A stretch of 64,000 bases of DNA from Microbacterium trichothecenolyticum (GTDB lineage Bacteria; Actinomycetota; Actinomycetes; Actinomycetales; Microbacteriaceae), in the NCBI RefSeq assembly GCF_000956465.1, contig NZ_JYJA01000041.1, forward strand, positions 186,001 to 250,000, in the 5' to 3' direction. This document shows, piece by piece, positions 24,587 through 33,922 of this stretch. The notes below the pieces were generated by a model. That model was given only the letters and a program-made list of their open reading frames with translations, ran no database searches and was not told the origin of the DNA. The first letter of the stretch is position 1; each line of letters begins with the position of its first letter. The position numbers were made by a program, and so were the translations under genes.

Positions 24587-27316
24587 GTGACTGTCAACGA
24601 TCAGGATCCGTACTCGCAGGAACCCCTCGACAGCGATCCCGATGAGACCTCCGAGTGGCAGGAGTCCCTCCAGCAGCTCGTGCAGGCGAAGGGCCACGGA
24701 CGTGGCCGCGAGATCATGCTGAGCCTGCTGCAGACCTCCCACGAGCTGCAGCTCAACGTTCCGCAGGTTCCCACGACGGACTACATCAACACGATCGCCC
24801 CCGAGAACGAGCCCGAGTTCCCGGGCGACGAGGAGCTCGAGCGCCGGTACCGCCGGTGGATCCGCTGGAACGCCGCGGTCACGGTGCACCGCGCCCAGCG
24901 TCCCGGCATCGGCGTGGGCGGCCACATCTCGACGTACGCGTCGTCCGCGTCGCTGTACGAGGTCGGCTTCAACCACTTCTTCCGTGGTCTCGACGACCCG
25001 ACCGGCGGCGACCAGATCTTCATCCAGGGTCACGCCTCCCCCGGCATCTACGCCCGCTCCTTCCTCGAGGGCCGCCTGAGCTCCGAGCAGCTCGACGGCT
25101 TCCGCCAGGAGAAGTCGAAGGCACCCCACGCGCTTCCGTCCTACCCGCACCCGCGCCTCATGCCGGAGTACTGGCAGTTCCCGACGGTGTCGATGGGTCT
25201 CGGACCGATCAACGCCATCTACCAGGCGATGTCGAACAAGTACCTCACCAACCGCGGCATCAAGGACCTGTCGAACTCGCACGTCTGGGCATTCCTCGGC
25301 GACGGCGAGATGGACGAGGTCGAGAGCCGCGGTCAGCTGCAGGTCGCGGCGAACGAGGGTCTGGACAACCTCACGTTCGTCGTCAACTGCAACCTCCAGC
25401 GCCTCGACGGCCCGGTGCGCGGCAACGGCAAGATCATCCAGGAGCTCGAGAGCTTCTTCCGCGGGGCGGGCTGGAACGTCATCAAGGTGGTCTGGGGCAG
25501 CGGGTGGGACGAGCTTCTCGCCAAGGACACCGACGGCGCCCTCGTGCACCTCATGAACACCACGCCGGACGGCGATTTCCAGACGTACCGCGCGGAGGAC
25601 GGCGCGTTCATCCGCGAGCACTTCTTCGGGCGCGACGAGCGCACGGCGGCTCTCGTGAAGGACTGGTCGGACGACGACATCTGGGGCAAGCTCCGCCGCG
25701 GCGGCCTCGACTACCGCAAGGTCTACGGCGCGTACAAGGCCGCCACCGAGCACAAGGGCCAGCCCACCGTGATCCTCGCCAAGACGATCAAGGGCTACGG
25801 CCTCGGGCATCACTTCGAGGGCCGCAACGCGACCCACCAGATGAAGAAGATGACCCTGCAGGACCTCAAGTACTTCCGCGACTCGATGCGGATCCCGGTC
25901 TCGGACGCGCAGCTCGAGGAGAACCCGTACCTGCCGCCGTACTACAACCCCGGCTCGAACGACGAGACGATCCAGTACATGCTGGAGCGTCGTCGCGCGC
26001 TGGGCGGCTTCCTCCCGGAGCGCCGCTCGCACCACGTCGGGCTGCAGCTGCCGGGCGACGACGCGTACGCGCTGCCGAAGAAGGGCTCGGGCACGCAGGA
26101 GATCGCCACGACGATGGCGTTCGTGCGTCTGCTCAAGGACCTCCTCCGCGCGAAGGACTTCGGCCACCGCATCGTGCCGATCATCCCCGACGAGGCCCGC
26201 ACCTTCGGCATGGACGCGTTCTTCCCCTCGGCGAAGATCTACAACCCGCACGGCCAGAACTACACGTCGGTCGACCGTGAGCTGCTCCTGGCCTACAAGG
26301 AGAGCCCGCAGGGCCAGATCGTCCACGTCGGCATCAACGAGGCGGGCGCGGTCGCCGCGTTCACCGCGGCGGGCACCTCGTACGCCACGCACGGCGAGCC
26401 GCTCATCCCGGTGTACGTCTTCTATTCGATGTTCGGGTTCCAGCGCACCGGCGACGCGCAGTGGGCGGCGGGCGATCAGATGGCGCGCGGCTTCATCATC
26501 GGTGCCACCGCCGGACGCACGACGCTGACCGGTGAGGGCCTCCAGCACGCCGACGGCCACTCGCTGCTGCTCGCCTCGACCAACCCGGCGACCGTGTCGT
26601 ACGACCCGGCCTATGGGTACGAGATCGCGCACATCGTCCGCTCGGGCATCGAGCGCATGTACGGCGGCAACCACCCCGACCCCAACGTCATGTACTACCT
26701 CACGGTGTACAACGAGCCGCTGGTGCAGCCGGCCGAGCCCGAGGGTGTGGACGTCGACGGCATCGTGCGCGGCATCCACCGCGTCTCGACCGCCGAGGGC
26801 GAGGGCCCGAAGGCTCAGCTCCTCGCCTCGGGCGTGGGAGTGCCGTGGGCGCTCGAGGCGCAGCAGCTGCTGCGCGACGACTGGGGCGTGCAGGCCGACG
26901 TCTGGTCGGTCACCTCGTGGAGCGAGCTGCGACGCGACGGACTCGCCGCCGACGAGCACAACTTCCTCCACCCGGAGGAGGAGCCGCACACCGCCTACCT
27001 GACCGAGAAGCTGAAGGACGCCGCCGGCCCCGTGGTCGCGGTCAGCGACTTCATGCACGCGGTCCAGGACCAGATCCGTCCGTGGGTCCCGAACCGCTTC
27101 GCGACGCTCGGTGCCGACGGCTTCGGCTTCTCCGACACGCGCGCCGCGGCCCGTCGCTTCTTCAAGATCGACGGCCCTTCGGTCGCGGTCCGTACGCTCC
27201 AGGCTCTGGCCGAAGAGGGTGCCGTCGACCGCAGCCTCGCCGCGCAGGCCATCCAGAAGTACCGCCTGCACGACGTGACCGCCGGCACGAGCGGGAACGC
27301 GGGCGGCGAGAGCTGA
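24587..27316 (+). CDS. aceE: Pyruvate dehydrogenase E1 component, homodimeric type
   Basis: A 909-residue thiamine-diphosphate enzyme that decarboxylates pyruvate and acetylates E2 lipoyl groups. It has [21 protein letters not shown] near residue 105 and the ThDP-binding [12 protein letters not shown] ... NCNLQRLDG segment (GDG-to-N motif). Middle and C-terminal transketolase-like domains contain [33 protein letters not shown] and [16 protein letters not shown]. Length matches AceE (about 890-920). The start is GTG at 24587, 6 nt after GAAAGG; in-frame sequence to 24500 is untranslated leader. The partner E2 and E3 genes are at 3.5-6.7 kb. The fasR-like gene begins 7 nt after the stop. Confidence 0.96.
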   Translation: MTVNDQDPYSQEPLDSDPDETSEWQESLQQLVQAKGHGRGREIMLSLLQTSHELQLNVPQVPTTDYINTIAPENEPEFPGDEELERRYRRWIRWNAAVTVHRAQRPGIGVGGHISTYASSASLYEVGFNHFFRGLDDPTGGDQIFIQGHASPGIYARSFLEGRLSSEQLDGFRQEKSKAPHALPSYPHPRLMPEYWQFPTVSMGLGPINAIYQAMSNKYLTNRGIKDLSNSHVWAFLGDGEMDEVESRGQLQVAANEGLDNLTFVVNCNLQRLDGPVRGNGKIIQELESFFRGAGWNVIKVVWGSGWDELLAKDTDGALVHLMNTTPDGDFQTYRAEDGAFIREHFFGRDERTAALVKDWSDDDIWGKLRRGGLDYRKVYGAYKAATEHKGQPTVILAKTIKGYGLGHHFEGRNATHQMKKMTLQDLKYFRDSMRIPVSDAQLEENPYLPPYYNPGSNDETIQYMLERRRALGGFLPERRSHHVGLQLPGDDAYALPKKGSGTQEIATTMAFVRLLKDLLRAKDFGHRIVPIIPDEARTFGMDAFFPSAKIYNPHGQNYTSVDRELLLAYKESPQGQIVHVGINEAGAVAAFTAAGTSYATHGEPLIPVYVFYSMFGFQRTGDAQWAAGDQMARGFIIGATAGRTTLTGEGLQHADGHSLLLASTNPATVSYDPAYGYEIAHIVRSGIERMYGGNHPDPNVMYYLTVYNEPLVQPAEPEGVDVDGIVRGIHRVSTAEGEGPKAQLLASGVGVPWALEAQQLLRDDWGVQADVWSVTSWSELRRDGLAADEHNFLHPEEEPHTAYLTEKLKDAAGPVVAVSDFMHAVQDQIRPWVPNRFATLGADGFGFSDTRAAARRFFKIDGPSVAVRTLQALAEEGAVDRSLAAQAIQKYRLHDVTAGTSGNAGGES

Positions 27317-27323
27317 CCCGCAG

Positions 27324-28541
27324 ATGGGCAAGTCCACCGAGGTGATGGACAAGGTCGAGACGCTCGCCTGGCTGCGACGCATCTCCGGCGACCTCGCGAC
27401 CGTCACCATCAAGCGCCTCGAGGAGACGCTGCCCTGGTATGCCGAGATGCCACCGGCCCGACGGTCCGCCGTCGGGCTGGTGGCCCAGGCCGGCATCACG
27501 TCGTTCATCCAGTGGTACGAGGACCCCGCCTCGACGCCGTGGATCGCGTCCGACATCTTCGCGGCGGCACCCCGTGAGCTGCTGCGGAGCGTCAGCCTGC
27601 AGCAGACGCTCCAGCTCATCCGCGTCACCGTCGAGGTGACCGAGGAGCGGGTCGCGGGCAAGGGGGAGCACCTGCGCGAGGCGATCCTGCTCTACTCTCG
27701 CGAGGTGGCGTTCGCGGCGGCCGACGTGTACGCGCGCGCCGCCGAGGCCCGCGGCCTCTGGGATGCGCGCCTCGAGGCGCTCGTCGTCGACTCGATCCTC
27801 ACCGGCGAGGCCGATGAGGAGCTGCCGAGCCGCATCGCCGCCCTGGGCTGGCACGGCCACGGCGAGGTCGCGGTGCTCGTCGGCACGACTCCCCCGCAGT
27901 TCGACGTCGATCAGCTCCGTCGTACGGCGCGCAAGCTCGGTGTCGACGTCCTGATCGGCGTGCAGGGCTCGCGCCTCGTACTGGTCGTCGGGCGCTCCGA
28001 AGCGTCGACCGGCGCGGACGATGCCGTGTCCGACCTTCCCTTCGCCGAGATCGCGCGCCGCCTCGAGCCCGGCTTCGGCGCCGGATACCTCGTGCTCGGC
28101 CCGACCGTGCCGGCGCTCGTCGACGCGAGCCAGAGCGCGCGTGCCGCCCTCGCCGGATTCGCCGTCGCGCGCGCGTGGCGCCATGCGCCCCGCCCCGTCG
28201 AAGCTGACGACCTCCTCCCCGAGCGCGCGCTCGCCGGGGATCCGCTGGCCAAGCTCACGCTCGTCGAGCGCATCTACCGCCCGCTCCAGTCCCACAGTGC
28301 CGACCTCGTGTCGACGCTATGGGCCTACCTCGACAACGGCCGTTCGCTCGAGGCCACCGCACGCGAGCTGTTCGTACACCCCAACACGGTGCGTTACCGC
28401 CTCAAGCGGGTGTCCGAGGTCATCGGGTGGGACGCCACCGGTCCCCGCGAGGCGCTGATCCTGCAGACGGCGCTGATCCTCGGGTCGATCGGGACGGATG
28501 CCTCGCGCCGCCGCCCGCCGGCCCGGCGCAACCCGGCCTGA
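27324..28541 (+). CDS. fasR: PucR/CdaR-type transcriptional regulator of the fab operon (FasR-like)
   Basis: A 405-residue regulator with an N-terminal helical domain, a central GGDEF-like degenerate region and a C-terminal helix-turn-helix of the PucR type: SLEATARELFVHPNTVRYRLKRV, about residues 338-360. Its position directly upstream of fabD matches FasR of Streptomyces, which activates the fabDHPF genes. The gene follows aceE by 7 nt and could be co-transcribed with it, linking acetyl-CoA supply and fatty-acid synthesis. Assignment to FasR rests on family plus position. A short perfect inverted repeat lies between this gene and fabD. Confidence 0.82.
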   Translation: MGKSTEVMDKVETLAWLRRISGDLATVTIKRLEETLPWYAEMPPARRSAVGLVAQAGITSFIQWYEDPASTPWIASDIFAAAPRELLRSVSLQQTLQLIRVTVEVTEERVAGKGEHLREAILLYSREVAFAAADVYARAAEARGLWDARLEALVVDSILTGEADEELPSRIAALGWHGHGEVAVLVGTTPPQFDVDQLRRTARKLGVDVLIGVQGSRLVLVVGRSEASTGADDAVSDLPFAEIARRLEPGFGAGYLVLGPTVPALVDASQSARAALAGFAVARAWRHAPRPVEADDLLPERALAGDPLAKLTLVERIYRPLQSHSADLVSTLWAYLDNGRSLEATARELFVHPNTVRYRLKRVSEVIGWDATGPREALILQTALILGSIGTDASRRRPPARRNPA

Positions 28542-28552
28542 TCGCCCTGTCA

Positions 28553-28565
28553 GTGTGGATCACAC
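28553..28565 (+). promoter_or_regulatory. Inverted repeat in the fasR-fabD gap (candidate operator)
   Basis: GTGTG-GAT-CACAC is a perfect inverted repeat 11 nt after the fasR stop and 70 nt before fabD. The position suits an operator for the fab genes. No published site was matched. Confidence 0.35.
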
Positions 28566-28635
28566 ACAAAGCAGCGCGCGATTCTTGTGACGGTGTCGCC
28601 AGAACGACCTTTCTGATCCTTGACAGGATGGAACG

Positions 28636-29547
28636 GTGAGAATCGCGGTCTTCCCCGGGCAGGGCTCCCAGTCCCCCGGCTTCCTGACTCCCTGGCTCGA
28701 ATCGGACGGCGCGGCGGATCGCCTCGCGCAGTACTCCGAGTGGTCGGGGGTCGACCTCGTCGCCGCCGGCACCGAGTGGGACGCCGACCAGATCCGCGAC
28801 ACCCAGGTGGCGCAGCCGCTCATCGTCGCGGCCAGCCTGCTGTCGTGGAACGCGCTGCCCGACCGTGAGCGCATCGGCGGCGTCGCCGGGCACTCCGTCG
28901 GCGAGGTCGCCGCCGCTGCGGCGGCGGGCGTCCTCAGCGAGCAGTCCGCACTCACCCTCGTCGGGATCCGGGGCCGCGCGATGGCGGAGGCCGCGGCGAC
29001 CGCCGAGACCGGCATGAGCGCCGTGATCGGCGGGGACGAGGCATCCGTCCTCGCCCGTCTCGAAGAGCTCGGCCTCTCCCCCGCGAACTACAACGGCGGC
29101 GGCCAGCTCGTCGTGGCCGGCGCGCTCGACGCCCTGCAGGCCCTCGCGGCCGAGCCGGTCGCCGGGACCCGCGTGATCCCGCTGCAGGTCGCGGGCGCCT
29201 TCCACACCGACTACATGGCGCCGGCGGTCGAGGCTCTGCGTGAGGCCGCGGCCGACCACGACGTGTCCGATCCGGGGATCACGCTGTGGACCAACCGCGA
29301 CGGCTCCGCTGTGGCGTCTGGCCGTGCGTTCGTCGACCTCCTCGTCGACCAGGTCGCCTCGCCGGTGCGCTGGGACCTGTGCATGGCGTCTTTCGCAGAC
29401 GCCGGGGTATCGGGCATCGTGGAGCTGTCCCCCGCGGGCACGCTCGTCGGGCTCGCGAAGCGCGCCCTCCGCGGAGTTCCCGCCGTCGCCGTCAAGACGC
29501 CCGCTGACCTGGAGGCCGCCGCCGCACTGGTGGCCGCCGACGCCTGA
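28636..29547 (+). CDS. fabD: Malonyl-CoA:ACP transacylase
   Basis: A 303-residue enzyme that loads malonyl groups onto acyl carrier protein. It has VFPGQGSQ near the N-terminus, the nucleophile Ser in GHSVGE (about residue 86), QVAGAFHTDYM with the catalytic His, and the C-terminal ELSPAGTLVGLAKR. The GTG start is supported by AGGATGGA upstream and by the family's usual N-terminus. It is the first gene of fabD-fabH-acpP-fabF; fabH follows after 15 nt. Confidence 0.96.
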   Translation: MRIAVFPGQGSQSPGFLTPWLESDGAADRLAQYSEWSGVDLVAAGTEWDADQIRDTQVAQPLIVAASLLSWNALPDRERIGGVAGHSVGEVAAAAAAGVLSEQSALTLVGIRGRAMAEAAATAETGMSAVIGGDEASVLARLEELGLSPANYNGGGQLVVAGALDALQALAAEPVAGTRVIPLQVAGAFHTDYMAPAVEALREAAADHDVSDPGITLWTNRDGSAVASGRAFVDLLVDQVASPVRWDLCMASFADAGVSGIVELSPAGTLVGLAKRALRGVPAVAVKTPADLEAAAALVAADA

Positions 29548-29562
29548 CCGGAGTACCCCCGC

Positions 29563-30564
29563 ATGACCCGCAGCCTCATCCAGCCCACCGGTGCCGCCCA
29601 CACGCGCATCTACTCGTACGGCGCCGCCCGAGGCGAGATCGCCGTGCCGAACGACGACCTCATCGGCCCGATCGACTCGAGCGACGAGTGGATCCGCCAG
29701 CGCACCGGCATCGTCACGCGCACTCGTGCGGTGGCCGAGACGGACGCGATCGACCTTGCGACGGATGCCGCCCGCGAGGCGATCGAGCGGTCCGGCGTCG
29801 ACGCGTCGCAGGTCGACGCCGTCATCGTCGCGACCATCAGCAACCCGAAGCAGAGCCCCTCCGTCTCGGCGATCGTGGCGGACCGCGTGGGTGCCAACCC
29901 CGCGGCTGCATATGACGTGAACGCCGCATGCGCAGGCTTCGCTTACGGCGTCGCCCAGGCAGACGCCCTCATCCGCGCCGGCGCGGCGCACTACGCCCTC
30001 GTCATCGGCACGGAGAAGCTCAGCGACATCGTCGACCCGGCCGACCGCAGCATCTCGTTCCTGCTCGGCGACGGCGCGGGCGCAGCGGTCGTCGGGCCCA
30101 GCGACACGCCCGGCATCGGACCCACGGTGTGGGGCTCCGACGGCTCGAAGGCCGACGCGGTGGGCATGAATCACACGCTCACCGAGTTCCGCGACGGCGT
30201 CGCGCCATGGCCGACCCTCCGCCAGGAAGGCCCCACGGTCTTCCGCTGGGCGGTCTGGGAGATGGTGAAGGTCGCACGCCAGGCGCTCGAGGCCGCCGGG
30301 GTCGAGGCATCCGATCTCGCCGCCTTCGTGCCCCATCAGGCCAACATGCGCATCATCGACGAGTTCGCCAAGCAGCTGGGCCTTCCCGACACGGTGCTGG
30401 TCGGCCGCGACATCGAGACCACCGGCAACACCTCGGCGGCCTCCATCCCGCTGGCCACGCACCGACTGCTCGAGGAGCACCCGGAACTCAGCGGCGGCCT
30501 CGCGCTCCAGATCGGCTTCGGCGCCGGGCTGGTTTTCGGCGCGCAGGTGGTCGTCCTTCCCTGA
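29563..30564 (+). CDS. fabH: Beta-ketoacyl-ACP synthase III
   Basis: A 333-residue condensing enzyme that starts fatty-acid synthesis from acyl-CoA and malonyl-ACP. The active-site Cys is in VNAACAGFAYG, the His in FVPHQANMRI and the Asn in TGNTSAASIP, giving the complete Cys-His-Asn triad. SSDEWIRQRTGI is the usual N-terminal signature. In this group the enzyme is expected to accept branched starters such as isobutyryl- or 2-methylbutyryl-CoA, but that is inferred from group lipid composition. Confidence 0.96.
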   Translation: MTRSLIQPTGAAHTRIYSYGAARGEIAVPNDDLIGPIDSSDEWIRQRTGIVTRTRAVAETDAIDLATDAAREAIERSGVDASQVDAVIVATISNPKQSPSVSAIVADRVGANPAAAYDVNAACAGFAYGVAQADALIRAGAAHYALVIGTEKLSDIVDPADRSISFLLGDGAGAAVVGPSDTPGIGPTVWGSDGSKADAVGMNHTLTEFRDGVAPWPTLRQEGPTVFRWAVWEMVKVARQALEAAGVEASDLAAFVPHQANMRIIDEFAKQLGLPDTVLVGRDIETTGNTSAASIPLATHRLLEEHPELSGGLALQIGFGAGLVFGAQVVVLP

Positions 30565-30582
30565 CGCGGCGAACCGCGACCC

Positions 30583-30588
30583 TAGACT
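30583..30588 (+). promoter_or_regulatory. Possible internal -10 element upstream of acpP
   Basis: TAGACT lies in the 74-nt fabH-acpP gap. It could give extra acpP transcripts with a leader of about 45 nt, consistent with the high demand for ACP. Confidence 0.4.
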
Positions 30589-30638
30589 GATTCCCGGCCC
30601 GCTCGGGCACGCCTACCCCTAACAAACAGGAGAATCCC

Positions 30639-30887
30639 ATGGCATTCACCAACGACGAGGTCCTCGCCGGACTCGCGGAGCTCATCACCGACGAGACCGG
30701 CATCTCGGCCGACGAGGTCGCGCTCGAGAAGTCGTTCACCGACGACCTCGACATCGACTCGATCTCGATGATGACGATCGTCGTCAACGCGGAGGAGAAG
30801 TTCGGCGTCACCATTCCGGACGACGAGGTCAAGAACCTCAAGACCGTCGGCGACGCCGTCACCTTCATCACGTCGAACCAGGCGTAG
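30639..30887 (+). CDS. acpP: Acyl carrier protein
   Basis: An 82-residue acidic four-helix protein that carries acyl chains on a phosphopantetheine arm. The attachment serine lies in DLDIDSISMM, where the usual DSL is DSI. AACAGGAGAA forms a strong ribosome site 4-5 nt before the ATG. It is the third gene of the fab operon; fabF follows after 59 nt. Confidence 0.96.
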   Translation: MAFTNDEVLAGLAELITDETGISADEVALEKSFTDDLDIDSISMMTIVVNAEEKFGVTIPDDEVKNLKTVGDAVTFITSNQA

Positions 30888-30946
30888 GACCATCCCGGTG
30901 GGGGCCGCGGCCCCCACCGGCCAGCATCACGAGGACTCTGATCTCC

Positions 30947-32185
30947 ATGAGCACACCCCGTATCGTCGTCACCGGCATCGGTGCGTCGACCCCCGTCGGC
31001 GGCACCGCCCCCGAGAGCTGGTCGGCGCTGCTGAACGGAGCATCCGGCACGCACACGATCGAGCAGGAATGGGTCGAGGAATACCAGCTCCCCGTCACCT
31101 TCGCCGCACAGGCGCTCGTCCGGCCCGACTCCGTGCTGGAGCGCCCTGTCGCCAACCGTCTCGACCCTTCGGCGCAGTTCGCGCTCGTCGCGGCGTTCGA
31201 GGCGTGGGAGGACGCGGGCAAGCCGGAGGTCGAGCCCGAGCGGTTCGCCGTGGACTTCGCGACCGGCATCGGGGGTCTGCAGACCACGCTCGCGGGGTGG
31301 GACACGCTCAAGACCAAGGGTCCCCGCCGTGTCATGCCGATGAGCGTCCCGATGCTCATGCCGAACGCGCCCGCCGCGGCCGTCTCGATGCACTTGAACG
31401 CCCGCGCCTACGCGCGCACCGTGGCCTCGGCGTGCGCATCGAGCACCGAGTCGCTCGTCAACGCGTTCGAGAGCCTTCGTGCGGGTCGCGCCGACGTCAT
31501 CATCGCGGGTGGCGCCGAGGCCGTCATCCACCCGCTCACGATCGCCGCCTTCGCCGCGATGCAGGCGCTGTCCAAGCGCAACGACTCCCCCGAGACCGCG
31601 TCGCGCCCGTACAGCGTCGACAGGGACGGGTTCGTCATGGGCGAGGGAGCGGCAGCGCTGGTCCTCGAGACCGAGGAGCACGCCAAGGCCCGCGGTGCGA
31701 AGATCTACGGCGAGGTCGTCGGCGGTGGCGTGACGGCCGACTCGTACCACATCACGGCTCCGGAGCCCGAGGGCCTGGGCGCCTCGCGCGCGGTTCGCCT
31801 CGCGCTCGAGCAGGCGGGCGCCACTCCCGACGAGGTCACGCACATCAACGCGCACGCGACGTCGACGCCGACGGGCGACATCGCCGAGTACAAGGCTCTG
31901 CTGAGCGTCTTCGGCGACCGCGTCCACGAGATCCCGGTCTCTGCGACGAAGGGTGCGACCGGGCACCTGCTGGGCGGCACTGGCGCGCTCGAGGCGATCT
32001 TCACCCTCCTCGCGCTGCGCGAGCGCCAGGCGCCGCCGACCATCAACGTCAGCACGCAGGACCCCGACATCCCGCTGCGCATCTCGGGCGCGCCGATCGC
32101 CCTCGGCGCCGGCGACCAGCTCGCGATCAGCAACTCGTTCGGCTTCGGCGGCCATAACGCCGTCGTCGCCTTCCGCTCGGTCTGA
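30947..32185 (+). CDS. fabF: Beta-ketoacyl-ACP synthase II
   Basis: A 412-residue elongating condensing enzyme. It has the nucleophile Cys in VASACASSTESLV, the two catalytic His segments (HINAHATSTPTGD and KGATGHLLGGTGA), and the C-terminal NSFGFGGHNAVVAF. It is the last gene of the fab operon and is followed 16 nt later by a perfect terminator hairpin. Confidence 0.96.
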   Translation: MSTPRIVVTGIGASTPVGGTAPESWSALLNGASGTHTIEQEWVEEYQLPVTFAAQALVRPDSVLERPVANRLDPSAQFALVAAFEAWEDAGKPEVEPERFAVDFATGIGGLQTTLAGWDTLKTKGPRRVMPMSVPMLMPNAPAAAVSMHLNARAYARTVASACASSTESLVNAFESLRAGRADVIIAGGAEAVIHPLTIAAFAAMQALSKRNDSPETASRPYSVDRDGFVMGEGAAALVLETEEHAKARGAKIYGEVVGGGVTADSYHITAPEPEGLGASRAVRLALEQAGATPDEVTHINAHATSTPTGDIAEYKALLSVFGDRVHEIPVSATKGATGHLLGGTGALEAIFTLLALRERQAPPTINVSTQDPDIPLRISGAPIALGAGDQLAISNSFGFGGHNAVVAFRSV

Positions 32186-32200
32186 CGACCCGCGACGCGA

Positions 32201-32229
32201 AGACGCCCCCGGCGGTGCCGGGGGCGTCT
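32201..32229. terminator. fab operon terminator
   Basis: A perfect 13-bp stem with a GGT loop (AGACGCCCCCGGC and its complement) starts 16 nt after the fabF stop. Confidence 0.85.
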
Positions 32230-32330
32230 GTCGTGTCAGGCGGCGGTTCGCGGTCCCGCGACCCGGGATTCACGGCCTCCGAGCCTCGGTAGTGGCGCCT
32301 CGCGCCGCCTGCGTCTGTGGGGTTGTGGCG

Positions 32331-32834
32331 TCAGCCGACCTTGTGCAGCCAGACGACGGGCGCATCGTCGCTCGCGTGCCGGAACGGCTCGAGCTCCTCG
32401 TCCCACGCCGCGCCGAGCGCGACATCGAGTTCGCGCTGCAGCTCGAACGCGTCGCCTCCGGCGATCTCCATCGCGTAGCGGATGCGGTCCTCGCCGATGA
32501 CGACGTTTCCCGCGGTGTCGGTCTGGGCGTAATGGATGCCGAGGCCCGGCGTGTGCAGCCAACGGCCGCCGTCGCTGCGGGGAGTGGGATCCTCGGTGAC
32601 CTCGAAGCGCAGGTGCTCCCAACCGCGGATGGCGGTGGCCAGGGCCGAGCCGGTCCCGGCGGCGCCTTCCCAGTAGAACTCGGAGCGCCGGCTGCCCGAC
32701 AGCACCGGCTGATCCGCCCAATCGAAGCTGACGGCGCGGCCGAGGGCTCGCCCGACCGCCCACTCGAGGTGGGGGCACAACGCCCGTGGCGCGGAGTGGA
32801 TGAAGATCACCCCACGCGCTTTTTGTGTCGCCAT
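32331..32834 (-). CDS. DUF3145 family protein
   Basis: A 167-residue soluble protein. RGVIFIHSAPRALCPHLEWAVG at the start and SEFYWEGAAGTGSALATAIRGW mark the actinobacterial DUF3145 family. Members sit beside the fab cluster in many actinobacteria, as here, but their role is unknown. The gene is convergent with fabF. The ATG at 32834 is preceded on its strand by GGAGAG about 5 nt away. Confidence 0.9.
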   Translation of the reverse strand: MATQKARGVIFIHSAPRALCPHLEWAVGRALGRAVSFDWADQPVLSGSRRSEFYWEGAAGTGSALATAIRGWEHLRFEVTEDPTPRSDGGRWLHTPGLGIHYAQTDTAGNVVIGEDRIRYAMEIAGGDAFELQRELDVALGAAWDEELEPFRHASDDAPVVWLHKVG

Positions 32835-32920
32835 GATCTCTCCGTTCGTCAGGTGCGTCTTCCCCTACGACCTGTGACGGTGTCATGACGTGCTGTTCGG
32901 TTGTGCTGCCGCCATTATCG

Positions 32921-32968
32921 CGGAGAGGGCCCGGAAATCACAAGACTGTGATTCCCGGGCCCTCTCCG
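32921..32968. terminator. Long hairpin downstream of the dioxygenase-like gene
   Basis: A 22-bp stem with one A-C mismatch and an AGAC loop lies 17 nt past the stop of the minus-strand gene at 32985. It also sits upstream of the DUF3145 start. Confidence 0.85.
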
Positions 32969-32984
32969 ATCAGGCGGGCGGTGC

Positions 32985-33758
32985 TCAGGCCTCGCTCATG
33001 GCCTGGACCTCGGCCTTGCCCTTGGCGGCGTAGTACGCGGCGCGCGCGGCGTCACGGCGGGCCTGCTCGGCCTGACCGGCGTCGAGCACCTCCTGCGCGA
33101 CCTCGAACTGCGGTGCGGTCGGCACAGCGTGGTACTTCTCCATGTATGCGTCGAGCTCGGGGCCCGACTCCCACGACGTGATGAGGCAGTAGCGCGGCTC
33201 GGTGCCGTCGTGGTGCACGGCGTGCCACAGGCGCTGCGTGTCGACGATGAGCTGGGCGCCGGCGGGAAGCGCGACGCGGTACTCGATGCTCGGGTCGGTG
33301 CGGTTCTCACGCAGCACGAAGTAGCTGTTCTTGTCGTCGGTGAGGTTGAAGAACCCGCGCACGACCCAGCCGGTGCCGTCGGGGTTGAGGCGGTTGTTGT
33401 CGTCCTGGTGGAGGTTGTACAGCGCGTCGGCGTAGGTGTTGGGCTGCAGCTCGATGATGCGGCAGCGGCCGACGTTCGAGCCCGGCTCCTGTGCGCGACG
33501 CGTCAGGGTCGGCGCCTTCTCGGTCTGTTCGGGGATCCAGACGCCGTCCTTGTCGGTGCGCGGCGGCGTGTGGTTCCAGAACCCGTTGCACTCGATCTCG
33601 CCCTTGGCGGACGCGAGCGGCGCGAAGCGGGTGTCGCCCGACGACTTCCAGTCGACGTACTCGATCGACAGCCACTCCTGCGGGTCGATCTCCTCACCGT
33701 AGGAGTCGAGCACCACGAAGCCGGTCTCGTCGAGAGCGGCGGACTTGATGTAACCCAT
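32985..33758 (-). CDS. Fe(II)/2-oxoglutarate dioxygenase-like protein under an iron box
   Basis: A 257-residue protein that I cannot name. Around residues 105-200 it carries what looks like a jelly-roll oxygenase core: H117-x-D119 (LHQDDN), then H179 (RLWHAVHH) and R189 (EPRYCLITSW). The HxD...H facial triad plus an Arg ten residues after the distal His is the usual Fe(II) and 2-oxoglutarate ligand set. The layout recalls amino acid hydroxylases of the 2OG-Fe dioxygenase type. The C-terminal 50 residues are Ala/Glu-rich and helical. There is no signal peptide or membrane helix. A DtxR/IdeR-type box lies 52 nt upstream of the ATG, so expression should rise when iron is scarce. The substrate is unknown; siderophore or amino acid hydroxylation are possibilities only. 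Confidence 0.65.
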   Translation of the reverse strand: MGYIKSAALDETGFVVLDSYGEEIDPQEWLSIEYVDWKSSGDTRFAPLASAKGEIECNGFWNHTPPRTDKDGVWIPEQTEKAPTLTRRAQEPGSNVGRCRIIELQPNTYADALYNLHQDDNNRLNPDGTGWVVRGFFNLTDDKNSYFVLRENRTDPSIEYRVALPAGAQLIVDTQRLWHAVHHDGTEPRYCLITSWESGPELDAYMEKYHAVPTAPQFEVAQEVLDAGQAEQARRDAARAAYYAAKGKAEVQAMSEA

Positions 33759-33809
33759 GACGAATCATGCCTTTCGGTCAGTGAGCCAGCACGTTTTAAC
33801 AGGCTCAAC

Positions 33810-33828
33810 TTAGGTAAGCCTACCTCGG
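33810..33828 (-). promoter_or_regulatory. DtxR/IdeR-type iron box
   Basis: TTAGGTAAGCCTACCT matches the left half and centre of the DtxR consensus (TWAGGTWAGSCTWACCTWA) perfectly, with a shortened right half; AGGTA and TACCT form the dyad. Placed upstream of the minus-strand dioxygenase-like gene, it should mediate iron-dependent repression. Confidence 0.75.
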
Positions 33829-33907
33829 GGGTCTGGACGACCCCGAAGCCCGCGCCGTGAATAACCGGGGGCCGTCGCGCGCCCGCTCCGAGGCGGGGAG
33901 CCCGGCC

Positions 33908-33913
33908 TAGACT
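33908..33913 (+). promoter_or_regulatory. -10 element of the DUF262 gene
   Basis: TAGACT lies 9 nt upstream of the ATG at 33923. No Shine-Dalgarno sequence is seen, so a leaderless or nearly leaderless mRNA is likely. Confidence 0.5.
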
Positions 33914-33922
33914 GGACACGCC

